A stretch of 64,000 nucleotides of DNA from Brucellaceae bacterium (GTDB lineage Bacteria > Pseudomonadota > Alphaproteobacteria > Rhizobiales > Rhizobiaceae). Numbering within the stretch: position 1 is the stretch's first letter; every line of letters starts with the position of its first letter. The stretch spans positions 62,001 through 126,000 of the forward strand of contig JACKJV010000008.1 in the NCBI GenBank assembly GCA_020637775.1, given 5' to 3'. This document shows, in pieces, positions 25,643 to 34,445 of the stretch. The notes beneath the pieces were generated by a model. That model was not told the origin of the DNA and ran no database searches. It was given only the letters and a program-made list of their open reading frames with translations. The translations under genes and the position numbers were made by a program.

Positions 25643-26836
25643 GTGGGCGGGCTCTATCGCAGCTTCGGCCGCCCCCTGACCTTCGGGCTTTTCCTGCTCG
25701 TCGCCCTCTGGCTGTTCGGACTGATCCTTCTGCCCCAGATCGCGATGATTCAGCGCGCCTTCCAGGTCGAGGACCGCGGCGGCATTTCCGCGCAGCTTTC
25801 CGTCGAGATCGACAAGCTCTATGTCCGCCAGTTCGAGATCGACCAGCAAGTGAAGGCGCTGGATGCGCCCGCCGCCGCGCGGCCATCCGCGCCCTCGCCG
25901 TTTGCGCCTTCCATGGGCGATACGGCACCGGCCGCACCCTCGCCAAACGACCCCTTTGCCGGCCTGTCCGCCGGCAAGAGACCAGAGGCCGATCCGGCCG
26001 ACATCGACAGGAAGCGCCAGGCGCTTCAAACCGAGCGCACGCAGGTCACGGCCCGGATAGCGGACCTGGAAGCGCGGGAAACCGGGCCTGCCGCACTGGA
26101 TTTGCGCTATTCGCTGGAGAATTTCACCTCCATGACGGCGGTGCATTTCCGGATCTTCATCGCCACCCTCTTCTATGCCCTGTGCGTGACCGTCCTCGCC
26201 TTCCTGGTCTGCTATCCGGTGGCTTATGCCGTTGCCGTCGCCGCCACGCCGGACCGGGCCGCGCTGCTTCTGCTGGCGCTCGTCATTCCCTATGCCATCA
26301 ACGAATTGCTGCGCATCTTTGCCTGGGTGATGATCCTGGAGCGTCAGGGCCTGTTCAATTCCGTCCTCGACTGGCTCGGCATCATCGACTTCGCCGCCGG
26401 TGAGGGGTTCCGCTTCGTCGCCTCCAATGGCGCCGTCTTCGCGGTCATGGTCTATGCCTATGTCCTGTTCATGGTCTTTCCGATCTACAACACGATCGAG
26501 ACGCTTGACCGCAACCAGATCGAGGCGGCCCGCGATCTGGGCGCCTCGGCCTGGCGAATCCATGCGCGCATCGTCATTCCGCACGCCAAGCCCGGCATCG
26601 CCGTCGGCGCCATCATGACCTTCATGCTGTCGGCCGGTTCCATTGCCGTGCCGGAGATCGTCGGCCGCGGCATGCATCCCGACTGGTTCAGCCAGGTCAT
26701 CTACCGGCGCTTTTTCGAGGCCGACAGCTGGAACGAGGGCGCGGCCTATTCGCTGGCCCTTCTCGCCGCCTGCATGCTGTTCATCCTTGCCGTCATGGCC
26801 GTCTTCAGGGTCGGCATTCGCGACATCGCCAGATAG
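25643..26836 (+). CDS. ABC transporter permease, PotB type with long periplasmic insertion
   Basis: 397 residues from a GTG start, about 100 longer than typical PotB. After TM1 (about residues 12-35) comes a roughly 120-residue insertion holding an Ala/Pro-rich stretch (75-110) and a charged helical segment likely to form a coiled coil. The usual five-helix permease core follows, with the EAA-type cytoplasmic loop in EAARDLGASAWRIHARIVIPHAKPG. The insertion lies between TM1 and TM2, where it would face the periplasm, and could contact the binding protein. Confidence 0.83.
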   Translation: MGGLYRSFGRPLTFGLFLLVALWLFGLILLPQIAMIQRAFQVEDRGGISAQLSVEIDKLYVRQFEIDQQVKALDAPAAARPSAPSPFAPSMGDTAPAAPSPNDPFAGLSAGKRPEADPADIDRKRQALQTERTQVTARIADLEARETGPAALDLRYSLENFTSMTAVHFRIFIATLFYALCVTVLAFLVCYPVAYAVAVAATPDRAALLLLALVIPYAINELLRIFAWVMILERQGLFNSVLDWLGIIDFAAGEGFRFVASNGAVFAVMVYAYVLFMVFPIYNTIETLDRNQIEAARDLGASAWRIHARIVIPHAKPGIAVGAIMTFMLSAGSIAVPEIVGRGMHPDWFSQVIYRRFFEADSWNEGAAYSLALLAACMLFILAVMAVFRVGIRDIAR

Positions 26837-26862
26837 GGCAAGCCGGAACGGGAGACCATGCA

Positions 26863-27705
26863 ATGACCGACCAGACCGCCACCCATCCCGGCATGGCACC
26901 GGCGAACGCGAAACGCCGGACGGCCATCGACTGGGGCGACGCCATCCTGACCGGCTATCTGCTGCTCTTCTTCACCTGGATGTTCCTGCCGCTCATCCTC
27001 ATGGTGCTGGCTGCCTTCAACGCCAACCCCACGCCCTCGGCGACCGATTGGCAGGGCGTGACGCTGGACTGGTTTACACGCCTGCCGCAGGATGAACGCT
27101 TCATGCAGGGGCTGCTTCATTCGCTCATCATCGCCGCCGGCGTCATCGTCATCGCCATTCCCATGGGCCTGGCCGGTGCGCTCGTCCTGTCGCGGCTGCA
27201 ATCGCGTGCCAACACGCTGCTCTACACGCTGCTTGTCTCGCCCGTCCTCACGCCGGGCATCGTGCTCGGCGCGACCACGATGATCTTCTGGCGCGACCTG
27301 TTCGGCGTGCAGGCCGGCCTTTTCACCACCGTCATGGCGCAAGCCGCCTTCATCGCCGCCTACTGTATGCTTATGTTCATGGCCCGGCTGCAACGCCAGG
27401 ACCGTATTCTGGAAGAGGCGGCGCTGGATCTGGGCGCATCGCCCTTCTTCGCCTTCCGCCGTATCACCCTGCCATTCCTGATGCCGACTGTCCTGACAGC
27501 AGCCTTTATCGCCTTCCTGCAGTCGATCGAGAACTACAACACGACCTTCTTCGCCATCGGCGGTTCCTGGACGCTGGTCACCGAGATCGGCAGCCGCATG
27601 CGCTTTGGCCTGTCGCCCATGATCAACGCCATCGGCGTCATCTTCATCGCCATCACCGTCATCGTTGCCGTCACCCATACGCTGGTGATACGCAGGCGCA
27701 AATGA
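26863..27705 (+). CDS. ABC transporter permease, PotC type
   Basis: 280 residues with six membrane helices and the EAA loop EEAALDLGASPFFAFRRITLPF. It pairs with the PotB-type permease 26 bp upstream. Its last four bases overlap the start of the next gene (ATGA at 27702-27705), so translation of that unknown protein is coupled to the transporter. Confidence 0.87.
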   Translation: MTDQTATHPGMAPANAKRRTAIDWGDAILTGYLLLFFTWMFLPLILMVLAAFNANPTPSATDWQGVTLDWFTRLPQDERFMQGLLHSLIIAAGVIVIAIPMGLAGALVLSRLQSRANTLLYTLLVSPVLTPGIVLGATTMIFWRDLFGVQAGLFTTVMAQAAFIAAYCMLMFMARLQRQDRILEEAALDLGASPFFAFRRITLPFLMPTVLTAAFIAFLQSIENYNTTFFAIGGSWTLVTEIGSRMRFGLSPMINAIGVIFIAITVIVAVTHTLVIRRRK

Positions 27706-28406
27706 AGATCACGCTGACCTGCCTGCCCGGATACGAGGATCGCCTGCCGCGCCCGTCGCTTGCCGCGACAGGACTTCCAGGCTGGCTGAAGGCCTTGCCC
27801 GCCCAGCGCGAAAGCGCTGTCCTGGAGGGTGCGCCGGTGCGCACCGTCAAGCAATGTCCGCCCTTTCTCGACGCCATGCGAACCGGCATCCTGTTTCCGC
27901 TGGCCGCCGATGTCGCCATCCGTGACGGCACGTTTGAATGGGACTGGGATTTGCCCATGCACCCCGTTGCCCGGTCCACCCGCTCGCCCGTCGGTTTTCA
28001 CGTTCCGGAGCAGGCCGGGGGCATGCCCGGCGTCGATCCGCAGGCCTTCGCCGTCAAGTTCAACAATTTCTGGACCGTGGGTCTGCCGGACGGCTGGTCC
28101 ATGCTGTTCACCCACCCGCTGAACCGCCTCGACCTGCCGTTCCGCACCCTGTCCGGCATCGTCGATTGTGACCATTGGCACGACGGCTTCGTGCACTTCC
28201 CCGCGCTGTGGACCGATCCGGACTTTTCCGGCGTGCTGCCTGCCGGAACACCGGTGGCGCAAGGCTTTCCGGTACGCCGCGATCCGCTGCAACTGGAATT
28301 CGCCGCCATGGATGAGACCGCGCTCACCCGCCATGTGGAGATACAGGACGGCTTGCAGGCCGAACCTGGCCTGTACCGCAAGGCCTATCGCGCCACGCGC
28401 GGATGA
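27702..28406 (+). CDS. protein of unknown function coupled to the ABC operon
   Basis: 234 residues with no signal peptide, membrane segment or domain that I recognise. It is rich in Trp, Pro and Phe. Conspicuous stretches are KQCPPFLDAMRTGILFPLAADV (about 49-70), FNNFWTVGLPDGWSMLFTHP, and DCDHWHDGFVHFPALW near residue 160, with clustered His and Asp that could bind a metal. The ATGA overlap with the PotC gene indicates a role tied to the imported solute. It converges on the TPR gene with a 22-bp overlap of coding ends. Confidence 0.6.
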   Translation: MKITLTCLPGYEDRLPRPSLAATGLPGWLKALPAQRESAVLEGAPVRTVKQCPPFLDAMRTGILFPLAADVAIRDGTFEWDWDLPMHPVARSTRSPVGFHVPEQAGGMPGVDPQAFAVKFNNFWTVGLPDGWSMLFTHPLNRLDLPFRTLSGIVDCDHWHDGFVHFPALWTDPDFSGVLPAGTPVAQGFPVRRDPLQLEFAAMDETALTRHVEIQDGLQAEPGLYRKAYRATRG

Positions 28407-28987
28407 GCCGGCCGCAGCGCGAGCCGCCCGCGCGCGCCCTGTGTCATGATCTTCAGCCGCAGCGCCGCGTTCTCTGCGCCCGGTCCGAGGTCGGCCAGTG
28501 CCGCCGCGCAACCCTCCAGATCGCCGGCCTCGCGCAAGCCGATCGCAAGCGCCGCGATGGCCTCCGCACTTGCCAGTCTTTCACGCGCGATGCGCAGCGG
28601 CCCGAGCGCCTCGTCGGCCCGGCCCAGGCGAACCAGCGCATTGCCGAGATTGAGTTGCGCGTGGACATCTCCGGGAACGGCGCGCAGATAGCGCGCGAAC
28701 CCCTCGGCCGCACCGTCCGCGTCGCCTGTTTCGAGCGCACACGAAGCCTGTTCGAACAAGGCGTTGACATGGCCGGGTTCCAGCGCGAGCGCCTGGCCGA
28801 AAGCCCTTGCGGCATCGCCGGAGCGGCCCAGCCGGCGCAGCACCAGCCCCTTGTTGTAGGCAATGGCCGCATTGTCCGGCAGCGCCTTTTCCAGGACCAG
28901 GGCAAGACGCAGCGCCGCACCCCAATCCTCCTCCGCGATGGCCTTCTGGAATGCTCTCGCATTCTGCTGGAGTATGTTCGTGCCCAT
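28385..28987 (-). CDS. tetratricopeptide-repeat protein
   Basis: 200 residues made of TPR-like helical pairs. AAIAYNKGLVLRRLGRSGDAA, then VNALFEQASCALETGDADGA and VHAQLNLGNALVRLGRADEA each keep the TPR pattern of small and large residues. No signal peptide or other domain is seen, so it is probably a cytosolic scaffold. It lies convergently against the unknown transporter-linked gene and divergently from the phosphoesterase gene. Confidence 0.72.
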   Translation of the reverse strand: MGTNILQQNARAFQKAIAEEDWGAALRLALVLEKALPDNAAIAYNKGLVLRRLGRSGDAARAFGQALALEPGHVNALFEQASCALETGDADGAAEGFARYLRAVPGDVHAQLNLGNALVRLGRADEALGPLRIARERLASAEAIAALAIGLREAGDLEGCAAALADLGPGAENAALRLKIMTQGARGRLALRPAHPRVAR

Positions 28988-29084
28988 GCCGCCCTCGCTT
29001 GCCCGCCATCTTGTTCCGGTCTGTCACGCCGCTGAAACACGAGCGGTCTAGGCACGCCAGAAAAACCAGCACGGTGACACTGTT

Positions 29085-29921
29085 ATGAAGCTGATCCACA
29101 TTTCCGACATACACATCAACCCGGAGCCGGTCTGCGGCCTCGATCCGGTCGAGAATTTCCGGCGCTGCCTCGCCCATGTGGAAGTAAACCACGCAGACGC
29201 CGACCGTGTCGTCATCACCGGCGACCTGACCCATCACGGCCGCGAGGAGAGCTATCGCCTGCTGGCCGCCATGCTCGAAGCCAGCAGCCTGAAAGGAGAT
29301 GCCGCGCCGCGCCTGCTGATCGGCAACCACGACAACCGAAAAACCTATGCCACGGTCTTCCCTGCCACGCCGCGCGACGCGAACGGCTTCATCCAGTGGA
29401 CCGAGGAGACGCCCGCGGGCACCTTCATCTACATGGATTCGACTGAACCGGGCACCCACGCCGGCCACTATTGCGCCGCCCGCCGCGCCTGGCTCGACCG
29501 CCAGCTTTGCGCCGCGCGCGATGCCGGCAAGGGCGCATGGCTGTTCCTGCATCACAACCCGATTGCCGTCCATATCGCCAATGCCGACCAGATCGGCATC
29601 GTGCAGGAGCGCGAATTGCAGGAACTGCTGGCCGCCCATCGCGACACGGTGCGCCACATCTTCTTCGGTCATTGCCACTACACGCTGAGCGGCACGGTGC
29701 GCGGCATTCCCTATTCCGCGCCGCGCTCGACCAATCACACCTGCTGGCCGGATTTCTCGGGCATCGCCACGCGCATGGGCTACGGGGAATTGCAGCCCAA
29801 CTACAATGTCTGCTTCCTGGAAGGCCATGGCACGGTCATCCATTCCGTCGATTTCCTCGAAGAGGACAAGGTGCGCTGGCTGATCGAGGACGAGCAGGGC
29901 AATCCGCTCACTGCGGCCTGA
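29085..29921 (+). CDS. calcineurin-like metallophosphoesterase (CpdA/GpdQ-like)
   Basis: 278 residues with all five metal-binding motifs in order: ISDIHI, GDLTHHG, GNHDN, FLHHNP and FGHCHYT. This arrangement is the class III cyclic-nucleotide or glycerophosphodiester phosphodiesterase type. It shows no signal peptide and is likely cytosolic. It is 97 bp from the divergent TPR gene. A role in handling a phosphorylated solute from the neighbouring importer is possible but unproven. Confidence 0.83.
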   Translation: MKLIHISDIHINPEPVCGLDPVENFRRCLAHVEVNHADADRVVITGDLTHHGREESYRLLAAMLEASSLKGDAAPRLLIGNHDNRKTYATVFPATPRDANGFIQWTEETPAGTFIYMDSTEPGTHAGHYCAARRAWLDRQLCAARDAGKGAWLFLHHNPIAVHIANADQIGIVQERELQELLAAHRDTVRHIFFGHCHYTLSGTVRGIPYSAPRSTNHTCWPDFSGIATRMGYGELQPNYNVCFLEGHGTVIHSVDFLEEDKVRWLIEDEQGNPLTAA

Positions 29922-29946
29922 AGCCCAGCCGGGTCGCGCAGGAAGA

Positions 29947-31269
29947 TCATGAGCCGGCCGGCACAAGCAATCGCGCGATACCGGATGCGGTGCAGCCTTC
30001 CAGATCGCCGGTCCGTTCGATGATCGCCTGGGCGCCGTCCGGAACCAGGGCCCGAACCTTCGCGGCAAGTTTCGCCAGCAGCACGTCGCCGGGAAGCCGC
30101 GCCGCCAGATCGTGGTCGGCGGCAACCGTCTCGCCACTGTCCAGCACGATGGAACAGCGGGCCTGCAGGTCGCTCAGCCGGTCATCGCCCTCGACGAAAA
30201 CCCGGCTGGCGAAACCGGCAAGCCGCGCGTCGGCCGCCAGCGCATCCGCATAGGCCTTGTCGTCGCCGGTGCGAATGCCGTGAAACACCATGCCTGCCAG
30301 CCAGGCATAGCTGAACTTGACTTCGAGCCCCGTGCGCGGACGCTTGATGTCACAGACCTTCAGCCAGCGCGGATTTGTCGAAAGCGTCAGTGAACGCACG
30401 CTTTCCGGCGCCAGCCCTTCGGCGGCGACCGGCAGCAGCGCCTCGATCATGGCATGGGTGCCGTGGCAGCAGGCGTGGAACTTGTACTTGTTGTCGAGCA
30501 GCCGGAAGACTTCCGGCGGCAGGCCCCCCTCGAAGGCAGCATCCGGCGCGCGCGCCTCGCTGTGGGTCGGGATGAAACCTTGCGCGCCCATCAGACCGTC
30601 GCAGGTGGAGGTGAACCCGGCTGCGGCCAGCGCGCTGCATTCCACACCGTTCGAGGCGGCAATGCCCGCGTTATAGGGCTTGCCCATGGTGCCGAACTGG
30701 GACTTGAGACCCGATGCCCGCGTCGCGCAAAGGCCGAGCGCTGCGCGCATCCGCGCCCGGTCGAGCCCGCGCAGACGGCCCGCGGCCACCGTCGCGCCGA
30801 ATGCCCCGGCAGTGGCCGTCTGGTGAAAACCGCGGTTGTAATGCTCAGCGCCCAGAACCCGCCCGATGCGGATGGCGGCTTCCGCGCCCAGTAGAAAGGC
30901 ATCGGCAACCGCCTGCCCGCTCGCCCCCGTTTCCTCGGCCACGGCAAGCGCGGCCGGATAGATCGCGACCGACAGGTGCCCGACATGGTCAAAATGGGTA
31001 TCGTCGAAATCCAGCGCATGACTGGCCGCGCCATTGACGAGGGCGGCCATGCGCGCCGGCGCCCGGCCGCCGCCGAACAGCGTGGCCGCACCAACGCCGC
31101 CTTCCTTTGCGGCGAGGGTCCGCAGCATGCCGGTCAGCGGCTCGCCAGCGCCTGCCCGTCCGCAGGCGATCCAGTCCATCAGCGATCCCTGCGCAACCTT
31201 GCGCACATCCACGGGAATTTTCGCCGCCGGAAGGGCGGCAATGTCGAGCACGAGATCGATGAGCGTCAT
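29947..31269 (-). CDS. MmgE/PrpD-family protein
   Basis: 440 residues from the ATG at 31269, behind GGGGGGAAACCC. The family hallmarks are present: LDFDDTHFDHVGHLS near residue 90 with the conserved Asp/His cluster, GMGKPYN-like FGTMGKPYNAG, and KFHACCHGTHAMIEAL, corresponding to the YKxxPxCxxxH region. Members include 2-methylcitrate dehydratase, cis-aconitate decarboxylase and many uncharacterised acid lyases. No prp genes are adjacent, so the substrate is unknown. Confidence 0.78.
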   Translation of the reverse strand: MTLIDLVLDIAALPAAKIPVDVRKVAQGSLMDWIACGRAGAGEPLTGMLRTLAAKEGGVGAATLFGGGRAPARMAALVNGAASHALDFDDTHFDHVGHLSVAIYPAALAVAEETGASGQAVADAFLLGAEAAIRIGRVLGAEHYNRGFHQTATAGAFGATVAAGRLRGLDRARMRAALGLCATRASGLKSQFGTMGKPYNAGIAASNGVECSALAAAGFTSTCDGLMGAQGFIPTHSEARAPDAAFEGGLPPEVFRLLDNKYKFHACCHGTHAMIEALLPVAAEGLAPESVRSLTLSTNPRWLKVCDIKRPRTGLEVKFSYAWLAGMVFHGIRTGDDKAYADALAADARLAGFASRVFVEGDDRLSDLQARCSIVLDSGETVAADHDLAARLPGDVLLAKLAAKVRALVPDGAQAIIERTGDLEGCTASGIARLLVPAGS

Positions 31270-31409
31270 GGGTTTCCCCCCGGAAGAGCGATGCGCCGGA
31301 CGCCCGCTGGGTTCTGCCGGCACAAGGAATTCCGGGGGTTATGCCGCCAGGAGCGTCCTCGACGCAAGGGGCCGGCGCAGCCGCCGCGCCGGCCTCGTCG
31401 GGACTGGCG

Positions 31410-31988
31410 TCAGATCTCGCCGAGATTGATGCCGATGGTGATCGCGCCGATGAGGTTGCCGCTCTCATCGACAATGGTCGTCGAAGCCTGCGATTGCAGC
31501 ACCTGTGTCGATTCGTCCTTTTCCGGCGCATCGACGAACATGGCACCGGCCCCGGCGCCGAACGACTTCTGGAACTTGTCCTCGTCACCCTGCCAATAGT
31601 CCGATGTCAGCGCATTCTGACCGACATTCAGGCCCTTGTTGTCCATCACGAAGACCTCTGTGATGACCCCGCCGGATTCCTGCTGCTTCTTTTGCAGGAA
31701 GGCCGAGAGAGCATTGGACAGCACGCCGTCGATCAACTTGCGGTCGCCACCGTCCACGCCGGCGCGCCATTCCTTGTCCATTGCGTCGATATCGGCCTGG
31801 GAAAGTCCGGCATGGGCCTCGTTCTGCGCCTTGATCGCGGATATGACGGCGGGATCGGAGAGCCAGGGCTGGACGTTCTGCTCGACATAGGCCTTGATCG
31901 GCGCGACATAGGCCTCTTCGGCCACGGCCGTGGCGTGGGTTGATGCGAGTCCGGCCACAAGGGCCAGGGCAAACAGGGTCTTGCGCAT
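31410..31988 (-). CDS. periplasmic PDC/Cache-like sensor protein next to an MCP
   Basis: 192 residues from the ATG at 31988, behind GAGGAGG. A Sec signal peptide is clear (TLFALALVAGL, cleavage near AVAEE). The mature part is one soluble domain with VFVMDNKGLNVGQNALTSDYW and a final strand DESGNLIGAITIGINLGEI, a pattern resembling the second half of PDC/Cache sensor domains in chemoreceptors. It lacks membrane and signalling parts. It sits 46 bp downstream of the MCP gene on the same strand, so it may present a ligand to that receptor. Confidence 0.65.
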   Translation of the reverse strand: MRKTLFALALVAGLASTHATAVAEEAYVAPIKAYVEQNVQPWLSDPAVISAIKAQNEAHAGLSQADIDAMDKEWRAGVDGGDRKLIDGVLSNALSAFLQKKQQESGGVITEVFVMDNKGLNVGQNALTSDYWQGDEDKFQKSFGAGAGAMFVDAPEKDESTQVLQSQASTTIVDESGNLIGAITIGINLGEI

Positions 31989-32034
31989 CGGGGACCTCCT
32001 CGGTGTTCTGCGCGAAAAGTCAGCGGGTGACGGT

Positions 32035-33921
32035 TCAGAATTCCTCCCAGTCTTCCGCGAGCGCCGTGTTTCCGGCACTGGCGCGAACAGGTACGCTGGC
32101 CTTGGCCTGCGGCTTGCCGGGCGCTGCCGACGGCTTGGCAGCCACCTTGACGGTGGGTGCATGGAGGACGGCCTGTGTCCTGCCGGTATCGAAGCGGGCG
32201 ACCGCCGTCTTCAAGAGCTCGCCCTGGCTGACGAGGTCATGGCTGGCGGCATTGGCCTCCTGGGCCATGGCCGCGTTTTGCTGCGTCACCTGGTCCATGT
32301 AGCCGACGGCCGTGTTGATTTCCGACAGGCCCGCGGATTGTTCCGAATAGGACCGGATGAAATCCTGGATACTGTCATGGATCTTGCCGATAAGCTGTTC
32401 GATCTCGGCCAGGGCGCCCCCGGTCTGGTTGACCAGCGCGGCGCCCGTTCCCACCTCTTCCACCGACGTGGCGATCAGTTGCTTGATCTCCTTGGCCGCT
32501 TCGGCCGAGCGCTGCGCCAGTTCGCGCACCTCCTGCGCCACCACGGCGAACCCCTTGCCCGCTTCGCCGGCCCGCGCCGCCTCGACGCCCGCATTGAGCG
32601 CCAGCAGGTTGGTCTGGAAGGCGATCTCGTCGATCACGCCGATGATGCGCTCGATCTGGGACGAAGAGGCTTCGATGCGTCCCATCGCGCCGATGGCGTC
32701 CTGCATCTTGGCCACCGAACGCGCCGCCTGCGACTTGGCATTGCCGACGAGTTCGCCGGCCTGCGTGGCACTGTCGGAAGACCGCTTCACCGTGGCGGTG
32801 ATCTGCTCCAGCGAGGCGGCCGTCTGCTCAAGCGAGGCAGCCTGACGCGCGGTGCGGTCGGAAAGCTGTTCGGCCGAATGCAGCAATTGCTGCGAGCCGA
32901 GATCGATGCTGCCGGCCGATGCCTTGATGTCGTCGAGGACGGTGGCGACTGAATCGACCATCCGGTTGAAGTCGGCGGTCACCTTCTCGAATTCGGGGCC
33001 GAGATCGTCGATGCGGCTGGAAAAATCGCCGCCGGCCAGCCGTTCCAGCGCCAGGGCCAGCCGCGCCACGGCATCCGCCTGCATTGCGGCCGTCCTTGCG
33101 GCGGTTTCGGCATTGCGGTTGCGTTCGAGGCTGACCGCCTCGCGCTCCTCTGCCGCGGCCTTTTCCCGTGCCTGTTTTTCGATCGTTTCAGTGCGGAACA
33201 TCTCCAGTGCGCGCGCCACGACACCGATTTCATCGTCATTGTCGAGATAGGGAACCGCGCTTTCGGTATCGCCTTCCCGAAGGCTGGCGATACGCTCGCC
33301 CAATGTCTTGAGCGGCCTGCTCATCAGGCGAGAGAGCGCGAACAGGAACACGATCACCACCAGCGCCATGATGGCGGCCTGCGAGGCCAGCCGCACCAGC
33401 GCCGTGTTGCGGGCATCGGCAACGATCGCCTCATTGGACCAGACCGTGGTGATGGCGCCGACCGGGTTGCCGGACTTGTCCAGCGGAAGCGGCACCGATA
33501 CGGCCACGAGGCCGTTGCCGATCTCCGATACGAGCCGTTCCTCCCCGGATATGGCCGTGGAGATCGTGCCGGCTTTCTGCTGGTCCGCCTCGCCGACAGC
33601 CCCGTCGCGGAACCAGGTGTTGATCGCCTCGCCCTTGCTGTTGACTGCCATGAAGCCCATCAGGCCAAGGCTCTCGTCGTCGCGATAATGCTTGTATGCA
33701 TCTCCAACCGCGTCGCCCTGGCCCCATTTCACGGCGGCGGCCGAAAGTGTGCCGAACTGCTGCGATTCCTGGGTCCAGTCCTGGATCGCATTCGTCATCG
33801 CCGTGCGTTCCTGGATCACCCACGACGCCGTGGAATAGGTCACCAGCCCGACCAGGCTTACCCCGATGATGACGCCAGCGAGCTTTGCGGAAAGTTTGAG
33901 TTTGCCGAACCAGTTTGCCAT
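32035..33921 (-). CDS. methyl-accepting chemotaxis protein with periplasmic sensor and CheR-tether tail
   Basis: 628 residues from the ATG at 33921. TM1 (about 13-32), a periplasmic Cache-like domain (35-185) with MAVNSKGEAINTWFRDG, TM2 (about 190-210), HAMP, then the MA signalling domain. The hairpin-tip region [21 protein letters not shown] is intact. The protein ends in EDWEEF, an xWxxF-type tail like those that tether CheR and CheB. It follows the che operon on the same strand after a gap of about 160 bp. Confidence 0.9.
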   Translation of the reverse strand: MANWFGKLKLSAKLAGVIIGVSLVGLVTYSTASWVIQERTAMTNAIQDWTQESQQFGTLSAAAVKWGQGDAVGDAYKHYRDDESLGLMGFMAVNSKGEAINTWFRDGAVGEADQQKAGTISTAISGEERLVSEIGNGLVAVSVPLPLDKSGNPVGAITTVWSNEAIVADARNTALVRLASQAAIMALVVIVFLFALSRLMSRPLKTLGERIASLREGDTESAVPYLDNDDEIGVVARALEMFRTETIEKQAREKAAAEEREAVSLERNRNAETAARTAAMQADAVARLALALERLAGGDFSSRIDDLGPEFEKVTADFNRMVDSVATVLDDIKASAGSIDLGSQQLLHSAEQLSDRTARQAASLEQTAASLEQITATVKRSSDSATQAGELVGNAKSQAARSVAKMQDAIGAMGRIEASSSQIERIIGVIDEIAFQTNLLALNAGVEAARAGEAGKGFAVVAQEVRELAQRSAEAAKEIKQLIATSVEEVGTGAALVNQTGGALAEIEQLIGKIHDSIQDFIRSYSEQSAGLSEINTAVGYMDQVTQQNAAMAQEANAASHDLVSQGELLKTAVARFDTGRTQAVLHAPTVKVAAKPSAAPGKPQAKASVPVRASAGNTALAEDWEEF

Positions 33922-34082
33922 GATCGTCCCGTTGGAAGATGACGTCCACGCTCGCATCGCGTGGCGGCGGCGATCCGCCGAAATTCCATCGGGTCCGTCA
34001 TGGCCCCAATCCCGTTTTGCCCAGTGTTGCGGGCAATTATTAAGGTTGCGCTAAAACACATGCGTATTCCGGCCGCTGGGCG

Positions 34083-34436
34083 TCAGCCCGCCGCCTTCAT
34101 CTTGCTGAGCAGCGATTCCAGCCCGCTATGCAGTTCCATGTCGAAGGCGTCCGCCGTCTTGTCCTGGTAAACCGTCATCAGGCGCGCGATTTCCCTGAGC
34201 TTCTGGCTGATCAGGTCGAGCGACTGGATGAAATCCAGATGGTCGGTGTCGAGCGCCTCGACCGGCCAGTGATCGCTGTTGTCGAGCGCTTCGGCGATCT
34301 CGACCAGTTCGCCGATCGCGCCGGCCAGCACCTGGCCCGACGGCACACGCAGCGGTGTGCTGTCTGGCTTGCAAGGGCCCGTGCCGGTTTCGTCGGCATC
34401 GTCGAAGAAGAACATTTCGTGGTCTGCATGGGACAT
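34083..34436 (-). CDS. cheT: CheT, CheZ/CheC-like small chemotaxis protein
   Basis: 117 residues at the end of the che operon immediately after cheD, the position of cheT (formerly orf10) in Sinorhizobium meliloti. The helical second half contains SLDLISQKL, giving the DxxxQ signature of CheZ/CheC/CheX phosphatases, while no other domain is evident. Identification rests on gene order, size and this motif. It would be expected to act on one of the two CheY proteins, as phosphatase or binding partner. Confidence 0.68.
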   Translation of the reverse strand: MSHADHEMFFFDDADETGTGPCKPDSTPLRVPSGQVLAGAIGELVEIAEALDNSDHWPVEALDTDHLDFIQSLDLISQKLREIARLMTVYQDKTADAFDMELHSGLESLLSKMKAAG

Positions 34437-34445
34437 GTTTGGTTC

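Noticed and set aside
29085..29921. Calling the metallophosphoesterase a specific cAMP phosphodiesterase
   Set aside because: The motifs define only the class III fold; substrate cannot be separated from glycerophosphodiesters by eye.
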